DNA of 19,518 bases from Spirochaetaceae bacterium (GCA_031278295.1 JAITKQ010000105.1:1-19518), one strand, 5' to 3'; positions 7,537-16,060 are shown, counted from the stretch's first letter. The notes: generated from the letters alone by a model not told the origin. Program-made: numbers and translations.

Positions 7537-7569
7537 TACCGGCGGTTGCGGATACCGCAACCGCCGGTA
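7537..7569. repeat. 15-bp perfect hairpin between RND and PII-like genes
   Basis: TACCGGCGGTTGCGG (7537-7551) and CCGCAACCGCCGGTA (7555-7569) are perfect reverse complements around ATA. It lies 10 nt after the RND stop and about 15 nt before the ribosome binding site of the PII-like gene. No T-run follows on the minus strand, so an mRNA-processing or 3'-stabilising structure, or partial attenuator, is more likely than full termination. Confidence 0.7.
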
Positions 7570-7579
7570 TTGACGGCCC

Positions 7580-10500
7580 TCATCTTTCCCTTTCCTTTTT
7601 GGCCTCCGCTATCCTCGTTTCGTTTGCGTGCTGTTCCGCTTTTTTCCGCCGGATAAGGTCTTTCAGTTCCGCCCCGCTTAAACCTGACGCTATGCCTTCC
7701 CGTCTCATGCTGGCAATGGTGCGGCGTTCGTCGTCATGCTTGTTGATTTTGGCATATATGGCGGGCATCAAAAACAGCGTCATCAAGGTGCCAAAGCTAA
7801 GGCCGCCGAAGACTGTTTTGCCGATAGGCGCAACCATTTCCGAACCCTCGCCGGGAAAAAACGCCATCGGCGCCAGGCCCAGCACGGTGGTAAGCGTTGA
7901 CATCAGTATAGGGCGCAGCCTGTTGCCGGAGGCCTCTATACAGGCCTCCTCCAGGCCAAACCCGCGTTTTCGCAACAGGTTTATATAGTCAACCAGCACG
8001 ATACCGTTGTTTACAATTACGCCGAGCAGTACAAGAATTCCGACTGCGGTAAGTATGTTGAAGCGGTCGCCCGTGATCGCGTATATCGCGACAACGCCGA
8101 TGATGCTTAGCGGAATCGTAAATATGATTATGAACGGGTCGCGGAAACTTTCAAACAAACTTGCCATAACGCCAAAGACCAGCGCGATGGCGACTATCAT
8201 TATCAGTACAAAGTTTATAAACATTTTGACCATTTCAGAGTTATCGCCCGCATAGGTTATTATAACATCGTCTTCCGCCGGTATTTCCGACTTTATCATA
8301 GCCTGAATCCGCGCCTCAACCTCATTCAGTTTCGTGCCCGGCTTAACGCCGGCTGTTACGTGAATCACGCGACTCTGATTCTCGCGGCTTATCGTCAGGG
8401 GCCCCGTACCTTCTTTGTAGTTGGCAAAATTGGACAGCGGGACGCGGGCGCCGGTAACGCTGCTCCGCACGAATATGTGGTCAAGATCGGGCAGGCTGCT
8501 CCTGTCCGCCTCCGCCAGAATCAGTATTATGTCAAGGTCATCGTTGCCGCTCTTGAATTGCGAAGCGGTTATGCCGTCAACCGCCGCCTTGATCTCGGTC
8601 CCTATTGTATAAGCGTTAAGGCCGAGCGCGTACACACGTTCACGGTCCAACTCAATTTCGATCTGCGGCAGCCCGTCGTTAAGGCTTACCTGCGGTTCAG
8701 TCACGTCCGGTATCCTCTCCTTCAACAGATCGGATATTCTGTCCGCTATGGCCTTTCCTTTTACCAAATCCTCAGTGTGCAGAACTATGTCAACAGGGTT
8801 GCTGCTGCCGCCCATCATCCCGCCGCCGCTGGAAAAGCGGAAACGAACGCCGGGAAACTGGTCAAAGTAGGGACGTATCGCGGCCTGAATCTCGTCCGCA
8901 CTCATGATCTGGGAACCGAATTCCGGCAGGTTTATCCGCAACGAGCCTGAATTTGAACCGCCGCTTGAGAAACGCCCGCCGCCGCCGGCGTTAAGTACCA
9001 GGCGCTCATAGGCCTCTTTCCCGTCCTTTACCAACTCTTTCTTCACTATAGCCTCTACCTGTTTTAAGGTTTTTTCCGTTTCAGGCAGGGCCGTACCGAG
9101 CGGCATCGTAACGTTTATCGAAACGGAATCCGCCGCCGACTCAGGCATGAATATCCAGCCTATTTTGGGGACAGCCAGAATGCTCCCTATAAACAGCAGG
9201 AAAAGAAAACCCGCTACAAGCATCTTGTGCCGCAGCACCTTGGCAACCAGCTTCCGGTAGCCCGACTCCATGCCGTGCAGAAAGCGTTCAAAATAGCCGT
9301 CAATGACGGCAAGTTTGCCATCCAACGGCGCCTGCTTCCGGGTTAAAAGCGGCAGGTAGTGGCTTGAAAGGACGGGGACAAGGAATATAGCGACAAACAG
9401 CGATATTGCAAGCGAGAAAACGACGGTGAACGCCAGCCCCGCAAACATTTCCCCCGCCATCTCCAGTAGGCCCTGGAACATAACGAGCGGCAGGAATACG
9501 CAGAGCGTTGTAAGCGTCGAGGCCGCTATAGCGACTATCATCTCCTGGGTGCCCAAAACCGCCGCCGGCATCAGTTTCGCGCCCTTCTCACGGTAGTGGT
9601 AGATGTTTTCAAGGATCACTATCGAGTTGTCAACCAGCATGCCGACGCCGAGGAAGAGGCCGGCAAGCGTCATCAGATTCAGCGTAAGCCCCCAGAAGTA
9701 CATCAACATCAGCGTTATAATGATGGAAACAGGGATGCTGATGCCTATTATGATGGTCGGCTTTATAGAACGGAGGAACAAAAACAGTATCAACACGGCA
9801 AGGACGGCGCCGCTGATCGCGCTGGACGTTACATTGTTAAGCGAATCTTCGATTATGTCGGTAGTGTTAAAAATCTCCGTGACCTTTACGTCGCTTGGCA
9901 ACTCTTCCGCCAGCTTTACGAGCCGCTTGCGCACGTCCTTGGCAACCTGCACGGAATTCTTGCCGCTCTGCTTCTGCACGGAAAGCTGAACCGCCTCCTG
10001 CCCGTTCACATAGACTACGCTCGACTGGTCCGCGTAACCCTCCCGCACATCGGCAATATCGCGTAGGTATACCTCGATCGGCTGGCCCTGCCGTCCGTTG
10101 GCGCCGGTATTCGCCGCGTAGTATATGACGGTGTTCCGTATCTCGTCCAGCGTACGGTACTCACCCATCGTGTTCAGTATGTACGATATGCCGTTCTCCG
10201 TGATCGTGCCTGCCGCGACCTGAGCGTTCTGCGTGGACAGCATCTGCTGAAGCTGGGTAACGGTAAGCCCGTACGCTTCAAGCCGGGAGGACTGAATCTC
10301 TACCCTCACCTGCTTTTCACGTCCGCCATTTATGTTAGCTGTCGCTACGCCGGGAATCTGCTCCAGGCGCGGGACTATGGAATTGTCGGCAAGTTCCCGC
10401 AGGTCTTCCGGGGATCGGTTTTCCGATGTAACCATCATGCCCATCACCGGCATCATGGACGGGTCGAACTTGAAGATCGTAGGCGAGTCCGAACCGTCAG

Positions 10501-10858
10501 GCAGGTTGCGGCGCACCCTGTCCAGCGCGTCGCGGATCGAGTTTGTAGCGTCCGCAATATCGGTGCCATAGTTGAATTCGAGCGCTACCATACTGGAACC
10601 TTTGGAAGACGTTGAAGTTATCTGCTTCAGATTGGACACACTTGAAAGCGCCGCCTCTAGCGGGCGCGATATAGTGCGCTCCACCTCCTCAGGGCCCGCG
10701 CCGGTGTACGTTGTGGAAACCATTACATACGGATAGCTGACATCGGGGGTAAGGTCTATCGGCAGGTTGATCAGCGCGAAACCTCCAAGCCCGAACAACA
10801 GAACAAAGATTATAAGAAGCGTCGTGGGACGCGAAACAACTGTTTTTGCTAAACTCAT
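7580..10858 (-). CDS. RND efflux pump inner-membrane permease (BesB/AcrB-like)
   Basis: A 1092-aa proton-driven RND exporter of the hydrophobe/amphiphile (HAE) type, working with the adaptor and TolC-type channel encoded just upstream. TM1 is at about 13-33. The porter domain follows with FDPSMMPVMGMMV and GVATANINGG. TM2-6 include GMLVDNSIVILENI, TM7 is at about 545-565 (FLFLLFIGSILAVP), a second porter half follows, then TM8-12 with GVIVNNGIVLVDYIN and STLTTVLGLAPMAFF. The charged C-terminal tail (NKHDDERR ... AKKERER) is cytoplasmic. D410 aligns with one of AcrB's paired Asp residues, but the next residue is Asn, and Asn950 stands where AcrB has Lys940. The ATG at 10858 has AGGGGT just upstream, next to the adaptor stop 8 nt away. 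Substrate cannot be told from sequence. Confidence 0.95.
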   Translation of the reverse strand: MSLAKTVVSRPTTLLIIFVLLFGLGGFALINLPIDLTPDVSYPYVMVSTTYTGAGPEEVERTISRPLEAALSSVSNLKQITSTSSKGSSMVALEFNYGTDIADATNSIRDALDRVRRNLPDGSDSPTIFKFDPSMMPVMGMMVTSENRSPEDLRELADNSIVPRLEQIPGVATANINGGREKQVRVEIQSSRLEAYGLTVTQLQQMLSTQNAQVAAGTITENGISYILNTMGEYRTLDEIRNTVIYYAANTGANGRQGQPIEVYLRDIADVREGYADQSSVVYVNGQEAVQLSVQKQSGKNSVQVAKDVRKRLVKLAEELPSDVKVTEIFNTTDIIEDSLNNVTSSAISGAVLAVLILFLFLRSIKPTIIIGISIPVSIIITLMLMYFWGLTLNLMTLAGLFLGVGMLVDNSIVILENIYHYREKGAKLMPAAVLGTQEMIVAIAASTLTTLCVFLPLVMFQGLLEMAGEMFAGLAFTVVFSLAISLFVAIFLVPVLSSHYLPLLTRKQAPLDGKLAVIDGYFERFLHGMESGYRKLVAKVLRHKMLVAGFLFLLFIGSILAVPKIGWIFMPESAADSVSINVTMPLGTALPETEKTLKQVEAIVKKELVKDGKEAYERLVLNAGGGGRFSSGGSNSGSLRINLPEFGSQIMSADEIQAAIRPYFDQFPGVRFRFSSGGGMMGGSSNPVDIVLHTEDLVKGKAIADRISDLLKERIPDVTEPQVSLNDGLPQIEIELDRERVYALGLNAYTIGTEIKAAVDGITASQFKSGNDDLDIILILAEADRSSLPDLDHIFVRSSVTGARVPLSNFANYKEGTGPLTISRENQSRVIHVTAGVKPGTKLNEVEARIQAMIKSEIPAEDDVIITYAGDNSEMVKMFINFVLIMIVAIALVFGVMASLFESFRDPFIIIFTIPLSIIGVVAIYAITGDRFNILTAVGILVLLGVIVNNGIVLVDYINLLRKRGFGLEEACIEASGNRLRPILMSTLTTVLGLAPMAFFPGEGSEMVAPIGKTVFGGLSFGTLMTLFLMPAIYAKINKHDDERRTIASMRREGIASGLSGAELKDLIRRKKAEQHANETRIAEAKKERER

Positions 10859-10866
10859 TTTTACCC

Positions 10867-11820
10867 CTACTGTATGATGTTCACGCGGCTGCCGTCGGTA
10901 AGCGTGGTTTGTCCGCGCACTATAACCTCGTCGCCGGGCCGGAGTCCGTCCCTTATTTCAAACATATTATCTATGTTCAAGCCGGGTACGACAGGCGTCC
11001 GTACCGCCGTCCTGAGCTCAGGATCGGACGGGTCTACCTGCACGGTGTACACAAAGTTTTGTCCTGCCCGCTGTAGGACGGCGCCTTCCGGTACCGTGAT
11101 CACGTTCTCCCTTTCTTCAGTGATGATCTTTACCTTGGCGAACATGCCGGCCTTTAACTTATCGTCCGGGTTGTCAACGTTTACCTTGATCATCATTGTG
11201 CGCGAAGCGGTGTCCACGACGGGGCTTATCTCGGAGATTCGTCCGCGGAAGTTATCGCCGGGGTATGCGTCGAGCGTTATTTCGCAGGGCAGGCCCATCT
11301 TTATCCGGTATATGAAGCGTTCGGCCACATAAAGCTCTATCTCAAGGCCGCCGTCGCCGGAAATAACGGCTATCGGTGAGCTTTGGCTGATCTTCATGCC
11401 GACCTGTCCCGGCAGGCTGGAAATAACGCCGGATATTGGCGCCCGCACAACGTTGGGTATGTAGTTCATTCCCGGCTGTGACGGATCAACCTCCGCTATC
11501 GGCTGATTCTTTGCTACACGGCTGCCTATGGAAATATAGCGCCGCGTTATCGTCCCCGCCGTATCGGAGTACACGTCCACGGACGAGCCGGACACCATAT
11601 CGCCCGAAAGCGTAAGGTAGTCCGCTATCTTTCCTGTCTCCAGCGTAACGGTACTGATCGCGAACACCGGTTGCGTCTGCGCCTGTCCCTGCCCCTGTTC
11701 ATTGGGTTTGCACCCGGCAAGCGTCAGAACAATCAGGATAAAAACGGCCGCGGACAGCGGGGCTTTTTGCGAATTTTTTGCTTCGATGATTTTCAAATGA
11801 TCCTTCCTTGTTTTTGTCAT
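10867..11820 (-). CDS. Lipidated RND periplasmic adaptor (BesA-like, no alpha-hairpin)
   Basis: A 317-aa membrane-fusion protein linking the RND pump to the TolC-type channel. A basic N-terminus and hydrophobic span end in the lipobox LTLAGC (C37), followed by a Gln-rich linker. The two half-lipoyl motifs are AGTITRRYISIGSRVAKNQPIAEVD (about 88-112) and VRAPISGVISSLPGQVGMKI (125 on). Only about 12 residues separate them, so there is no room for the coiled-coil hairpin found in AcrA. Borrelia BesA is a known adaptor lacking that hairpin. The beta-barrel region (LYVAERFIYRIKMGLPCEITLDAYPG, KAGMFAKVKII) and membrane-proximal part (VPEGAVLQRAGQNFVYTV) follow. The ATG overlaps the tolC stop (ATGA at 11817-11820), which indicates translational coupling. 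Confidence 0.94.
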   Translation of the reverse strand: MTKTRKDHLKIIEAKNSQKAPLSAAVFILIVLTLAGCKPNEQGQGQAQTQPVFAISTVTLETGKIADYLTLSGDMVSGSSVDVYSDTAGTITRRYISIGSRVAKNQPIAEVDPSQPGMNYIPNVVRAPISGVISSLPGQVGMKISQSSPIAVISGDGGLEIELYVAERFIYRIKMGLPCEITLDAYPGDNFRGRISEISPVVDTASRTMMIKVNVDNPDDKLKAGMFAKVKIITEERENVITVPEGAVLQRAGQNFVYTVQVDPSDPELRTAVRTPVVPGLNIDNMFEIRDGLRPGDEVIVRGQTTLTDGSRVNIIQ

Positions 11821-13223
11821 TCAGACTGAGTCATTAGTGTTCCAAACGGAACGCCTATAGAGTATTCAAGATCTATGAGTCCTTGCAGATAGTTTGATTC
11901 CTGCTGGTACAGGCTGAGGCGGGCGTTGCGAAGTTGCTCTTCGGAGTTCTGCACCTGTAACAGGCTTTGCAGGCCGTTGTTGTACGCCCGCAAGGTCTCG
12001 TTGTAACTGCGTTCGGCAAGCTCCGCCGTCGCCCGCTGCGCCTCGATGCTGGCCCTGATCTGCTCCAGCGAATACACCTTGTTGTTGATGTCAAGCTCCG
12101 CGCCCTGCTCCGCATACGCTATAGAAATGCTCAACGTTTTAATGTTATTGTCCATATCCTTTATCGATTGTGAGTCCACGCTGAACGGGAGCAGGCTTGT
12201 GGCCGTCCAAGAAAGCCCAATCGTAAAGACCCCGCTTGTGGACAGCGCGTCCTGATTCAGCGTTGTCGCTGTACTTGAAAGATTCGTTTCCCCCCTCGTT
12301 TTTGAGCCGTTACCGGATAGCCCGCCCGTCCAGCCGAGCGAAAGGTTCGGCGTCAATTTCTGGTAAACTTGAGCCTTCCGCTGACTCAACAAGGTTCTAA
12401 GCTGCTGTTTCTGCACCAGAATATCGGGGTTGTTGTCTTTGGCCTGCCTTACCAACTCTTTCGTATCGAGCGGTATGTAGCGTGTACCGTCGACCGGCAG
12501 GGACAGTTCAAAGTCCGTATCGAGCGGGAGTCCGAGCGTCATCGCAAAGTTTGATTTGGCAAGGCGCAGCCCGTTTGCCGCCTGGTCTATCGACGGCTTC
12601 ATCGTCTCGACATTCACGCGCGCCTGTAGGTAGCTCAGTTCAGGCTGCCTGCCGGCGCGGTACTGGCTTTCCGCCGATTTAGCCTGCTCTTCCGTGTTCC
12701 GCAAGCTTTCGTACTGTTGGCCCGCCTGTTTCTCCAGCAGCATGATGTTGTAGTAAGTCTTCCGCACATCCCGCTCCAGTTCCAGCTTTGCCTGCTCCAG
12801 CGAAAGCAAGCCTGTCTCGTAATCAAGTTTGAGCGACTTTATCCCTTCAAACAGCGCAAAGTTGATCGCAAGCTGTGCCTGCACCTGCCCCTGAAATCCT
12901 GTTGTCGATACACTCTGCATCTGTTCCGTTTGTCCCTGCGTCTGAAAATCACCGGTAGTTTTGGAATTTTGTGAATTGAGGTTCACCCCGCCCGACAGCC
13001 CCACCGTCGGCAAAAATTTGTTCCACACATAGTCCGAGGCGCGCTTTTTCGTGTCCGTGTTGATACGCTGAATTTCAAGAGTCAGGTTATTCTTGATTGC
13101 CAGTTCTACGGCCTCGTTCGGTGAAAGCTTGATCTTGCCGGCAGTTTCCTCCGCGACAAGAGCATCCAGGCAAAATACCTGGAATACGATGAATGTAAAA
13201 AATAGTAGATTCCTTTTAGTCAT
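11817..13223 (-). CDS. TolC-family outer-membrane efflux protein (BesC-like)
   Basis: A 468-aa outer-membrane channel component of a tripartite efflux system. The signal peptide (MTKRNLLFFTFIVFQVFCLDALVAEE) is followed by two homologous TolC halves. The first opens with IKLSPNEAVELAIKNNLTLEIQR and the second with LDTKELVRQAKDNNPDILVQKQQL. Each has a beta-strand segment (GLSGGVNLN; LSLGWTGGL) and long alpha-helices rich in Gln, Glu and Ala; the last helix includes YNNGLQSLLQVQNSEEQL. The ATG at 13223 has GAGGAG 5 nt upstream. It starts 46 bp after the TetR gene ends and overlaps the adaptor gene. The order channel, adaptor, pump matches Borrelia besC-besA-besB. Confidence 0.94.
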   Translation of the reverse strand: MTKRNLLFFTFIVFQVFCLDALVAEETAGKIKLSPNEAVELAIKNNLTLEIQRINTDTKKRASDYVWNKFLPTVGLSGGVNLNSQNSKTTGDFQTQGQTEQMQSVSTTGFQGQVQAQLAINFALFEGIKSLKLDYETGLLSLEQAKLELERDVRKTYYNIMLLEKQAGQQYESLRNTEEQAKSAESQYRAGRQPELSYLQARVNVETMKPSIDQAANGLRLAKSNFAMTLGLPLDTDFELSLPVDGTRYIPLDTKELVRQAKDNNPDILVQKQQLRTLLSQRKAQVYQKLTPNLSLGWTGGLSGNGSKTRGETNLSSTATTLNQDALSTSGVFTIGLSWTATSLLPFSVDSQSIKDMDNNIKTLSISIAYAEQGAELDINNKVYSLEQIRASIEAQRATAELAERSYNETLRAYNNGLQSLLQVQNSEEQLRNARLSLYQQESNYLQGLIDLEYSIGVPFGTLMTQSE

Positions 13224-13269
13224 TGTCTCCTCTGTAAAAAAATAGTTTGTAAAAATAACTTAGCTACTG

Positions 13270-14523
13270 TCAGCTTGCGCCGTCCGTTCCCAGCGCAATA
13301 AATCTGTAAAGGCTTCTAAAGCTTTCATTGGGGATCGCCTTGTAGTCCATCGAATCCGGTTTTCTTACGAGCATATCTATTAAAAGAAACAAAACAACAC
13401 CGCCTGTGGTTTCATCTATCAAGGTTTCGCCGGAAGTGTTTTTTATCTCCGAAAAAACCTGAAAAAACCTGCTGTGACAGTCCTCCCTGTCTTTCACAAT
13501 TTCTCCTATACTGTCCATGCCGAAATCGATGCGCCTCGTCTTCAGGCTGCTTATCGCGGCAAGAAACTCAGGTTCCGAGGTGAGAAAGCCTTCGACCGCC
13601 CGTATCGCCAGGTAAAGCTGTTCTTCGGGAACGGCGGATTTTTTTGAAACAGCCTGAGCGTACTGTACTATGCCGTCAAACTCCTCCAAAAAAAGCTGCC
13701 TCAGCATGTCCCGCTTGCCGGCAAAATGGGCGTAAAGCCCGCTCTTTGAAAGCCCTGTTTTTTTTGCCACCATCGACATAGAGACAGCCCAGGGGCCCGC
13801 CGCCGCGACAGCGCTGGCAACCGCCTTGATCAGCCACCTGCGCCTACCCCCCCCCCCCCCTGTTTCACGCCATAAGGCGGCCCGTTCCAGCGTCTCCCAG
13901 TCAAGTGAGTCTATATTTTCCCGCCTGAAGCCCACACCGCGCCTTACAAAGCCGTCTACCTTCCCCCTGATCTCGGAAACGTCCGTTTCCAGCCGCCCCT
14001 CCGCCCACAAAAGCTTCATGGAATGGGCGACAATACAGAGCGAACAGGAAAGGATAAGCTGAAAAAGCGGCGGGTAGGCGTTTACCTCGCCAAAATTGGC
14101 TTCGACCTGACGTATTTTTTCAAAATCAAGCCCCTGCTCCCGTAGCCGGGTCGATACATTCAGCCCGCTTTCCGTATTTCCATGCACCTTTATCAGTGAA
14201 AATACAAAGTACCACGGATTTTTCGCAAAAAATTCCGTGATTTTATTGTTAATAAGCAGAACGTATTCCAAAATTTCAGTTTTACTGGCACCATTCTCCG
14301 CACGGCCAGTCGCTTTTTTAAAAAGCGGCCGGAGACTGTCGCCCAAACTATCAAAAAACATGTCGTACATCGCGCCGAGGATAGCATCCTTGCTCCCGAA
14401 ATGGTGGTATAGCGCCGCCTTGCTTACACCGAGAGCGTCCGCCAGCGCGGACAGGCTGGTGGTCCGGTATCCCCCCGCGCCCCACGTTTCAAACGCGGCT
14501 TGTATAATTTCAAGCTTTCTCAT
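13270..14523 (-). CDS. Double TetR-family regulator joined through a poly-G tract
   Basis: A 417-aa protein made of two complete TetR-type units. The first helix-turn-helix is at about 21-45 (TTSLSALADALGVSKAALYHHF), followed by a ligand-domain-sized region to about 215. The second is at about 247-267 (VSMSMVAKKTGLSKSGLYAHF), followed by its own C-terminal domain (to 417). The join is WRETGGGGGRRRW, and residues 222-226 are encoded by 14 consecutive G on the minus strand (13860-13847). With 13 G the frame stops after about 230 residues (next codons GTA GGC GCA GGT GGC TGA), and with 15 G it stops at once (TAG), leaving a typical single TetR. It is first in the efflux operon, 46 bp before tolC, and so probably controls it. 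The ATG at 14523 has AGGAA upstream. A sequencing error in the tract cannot be excluded, but the frame is open as given. Confidence 0.88.
   Translation of the reverse strand: MRKLEIIQAAFETWGAGGYRTTSLSALADALGVSKAALYHHFGSKDAILGAMYDMFFDSLGDSLRPLFKKATGRAENGASKTEILEYVLLINNKITEFFAKNPWYFVFSLIKVHGNTESGLNVSTRLREQGLDFEKIRQVEANFGEVNAYPPLFQLILSCSLCIVAHSMKLLWAEGRLETDVSEIRGKVDGFVRRGVGFRRENIDSLDWETLERAALWRETGGGGGRRRWLIKAVASAVAAAGPWAVSMSMVAKKTGLSKSGLYAHFAGKRDMLRQLFLEEFDGIVQYAQAVSKKSAVPEEQLYLAIRAVEGFLTSEPEFLAAISSLKTRRIDFGMDSIGEIVKDREDCHSRFFQVFSEIKNTSGETLIDETTGGVVLFLLIDMLVRKPDSMDYKAIPNESFRSLYRFIALGTDGAS
13847..13860. repeat. C14/G14 homopolymer inside the TetR gene
   Basis: Fourteen consecutive C on the plus strand, i.e. 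14 G in the coding strand of the double TetR gene, placed exactly between its two domains. Tracts of this length are prone to slipped-strand mispairing, and poly-G phase variation is documented in Treponema pallidum. Both single-base changes give immediate stops. Confidence 0.9.
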
Positions 14524-14572
14524 ATCATTTCCTATGCTTTTAACAATCAGAAGGGCGGCGGGTTACCGACCA

Positions 14573-14618
14573 TTCGTTAAGTTTCGTTAAGATTATTGTT
14601 TCCAAAAAATAAAGTCAA
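14573..14618 (-). promoter_or_regulatory. Sigma-70 promoter of tetR-efflux operon with direct-repeat operator
   Basis: Read on the minus strand: -35 TTGACT (14618-14613), 17-bp spacer, -10 TAATCT (14595-14590); AATAAT one step upstream is an alternative -10. Just downstream and overlapping the expected start site, CTTAACGAA is repeated (14591-14583 and 14581-14573, 10-bp spacing). A repeat covering the start site is a likely repressor operator, and autoregulation by the TetR protein would be usual. The start codon follows about 60 nt later. Confidence 0.55.
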
Positions 14619-14814
14619 GCGGCGGTACGGGGGCGGGCGATTTTACATTTAACGTTATATATGGATTTTAAAGGCGAATTTATGGCTATTTTTCCACATT
14701 TAGTGGGAAATGTAAAACAACCGCGGGGGCTCCCCTTATGCTTAGATTTAAAGTGGCGCAATTCGGGGCTTCACCCGGCCTTGCGATTATGCGATAATGA
14801 AACGGGGAAAATTG
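14619..14814. other. Spacer between divergent tetR and DUF4340 genes
   Basis: About 200 bp without a gene. TTTTACATTT (14641-14650) and AAATGTAAAA (14708-14717) are perfect 10-bp inverted repeats 57 bp apart, and TTTCC...GGGAAA elements lie just inside. The AT-rich stretch 14640-14700 could hold the promoter of the plus-strand gene, but no -35/-10 pair stands out. Confidence 0.4.
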
Positions 14815-15831
14815 ATGGCAAAGGTTAATAAACGTAAAATAATCATACTTTCATCCTTCTGCGGGGCGCTGCTTCTCGCGTACATACTTACTTTCGTGTT
14901 TGATCCGGAAAACAGCGCCGCGCGCGGGGCGTTTTGGACCGCTCTGGATCCGAAACTGAAGGACGATGTACGGCAGATCGAGCTTGCCGGGGACGCCAAG
15001 GTAAGCCTGGTTAACGAAGACGGGCGCTGGTTTGTCAGTTTTGAGGACGCGCTGTATCCTGCCCTTCAGGATAAGGTGGCCGGTATGCTTGACACGCTTA
15101 CAGGCCGTGGCTCGTATCCTGTCCGTTCAAGGTCTGAGGCTGCGCAGGAAAAACTGACGCTTACCGACAAGGAGGCGCGGAGTATTGTTGTGCGCGGCGC
15201 TTCCGGCGACGTGCTGCTCAAGCTGCTTGTAGGAGCGCCGGACGCTATGTTAAAGGATGTTTACATAAGGTTGGAAGGCAGCAACGAGATACGTTCCGGC
15301 GCGGATCTGTTTTCACCGTTTTTTGGTGCCCGGAAGTCTTGGTACGAACTCCACCTGTTTCCGGACCGTGGGGTGAACGGCCTGAACTCAGGCTCGGTGC
15401 AGCGTGTCATAATTCAGCCTCCGCCTCCCGAAATAACCCGTATAAGCATAGAAGGCGAAGGCGGCGATTTTCCCGTCCTGCCGGAAGAGGGGTACACGCT
15501 GGTAAGGAACGATGGCGGCTGGCACTTGGATGGATCGGAGGAGGCGCTGGACGGGCAGGCGGTCGAAACATATATCCGCCGGATAATTGAATGTGCGGCG
15601 GATGATTTTACCCCGATACCGGGCGCGAACGATGCGGAATTCACGGATCCGGCATTTCCTTCGGGCAAACTTGTTCTGGAGGCCGGCAACGGCGCGCGCA
15701 GGACCGTGACGATAGGCCCTAAAGTTGCCGGCAAATTCAGCGCGGCGGTTTCCGGCTCCCCTTACGTGTACCTGCTTACAAACCTACAGCTGGAGCAGTT
15801 GTTTCAACGGAGCGATTCCTTCATAAAATAG
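14815..15831 (+). CDS. DUF4340-domain membrane-anchored protein
   Basis: A protein of 338 aa from the ATG at 14815. One N-terminal membrane span (KIIILSSFCGALLLAYILTFVF) leaves the rest outside the inner membrane. The body has the repeated DUF4340 pattern: IELAGDAKVSLVNEDGRWFVSFEDALYPALQDKVAGMLDTL, and again ISIEGEG...YTLVRNDGGWHLDGSEEALDGQAVETYIRRI, each a beta-rich unit with a Trp and a helix. DUF4340 proteins are usually encoded beside GldF/GldG-type ABC exporters, but none is in view on either side. The start at 14815 is preferred over 14797 because ACGGGGAAA sits about 7 nt before it, while 14797 has no binding site. Function is unknown. Confidence 0.8.
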   Translation: MAKVNKRKIIILSSFCGALLLAYILTFVFDPENSAARGAFWTALDPKLKDDVRQIELAGDAKVSLVNEDGRWFVSFEDALYPALQDKVAGMLDTLTGRGSYPVRSRSEAAQEKLTLTDKEARSIVVRGASGDVLLKLLVGAPDAMLKDVYIRLEGSNEIRSGADLFSPFFGARKSWYELHLFPDRGVNGLNSGSVQRVIIQPPPPEITRISIEGEGGDFPVLPEEGYTLVRNDGGWHLDGSEEALDGQAVETYIRRIIECAADDFTPIPGANDAEFTDPAFPSGKLVLEAGNGARRTVTIGPKVAGKFSAAVSGSPYVYLLTNLQLEQLFQRSDSFIK

Positions 15832-16014
15832 ATTTTGGCAGGCTATCGGTATGCCGCTTCTCCATAGGAGTCCGACAGGGAAGCGCTGATTTATTCGAAT
15901 GCGCCAAGTCTAAGGAAGCACTGATTCATTCAATCGAGAATTCGCCAACTATGTTGGCGCAATCGGTGCTACTTTAACGTGAATGTCAACTTTGTTGACA
16001 CATTTGCGTAATAG

Positions 16015-16046
16015 AGTTGTTCAGAAACCTCAGTTTCTGAACAACT
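16015..16046. repeat. 14-bp perfect hairpin with CTCA loop
   Basis: AGTTGTTCAGAAAC (16015-16028) and GTTTCTGAACAACT (16033-16046) pair perfectly around CTCA. The apex matches the hairpin at 4154-4179. No T-run follows on the plus strand, so its value as a terminator for the DUF4340 gene is doubtful. Confidence 0.6.
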
Positions 16047-16060
16047 TCCGCTGAAAAACC

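Noticed and set aside
8007..10571. Open frames on the plus strand across the RND gene
   Set aside because: They are shadows of a strongly supported RND gene and arise from its GC-biased third positions.
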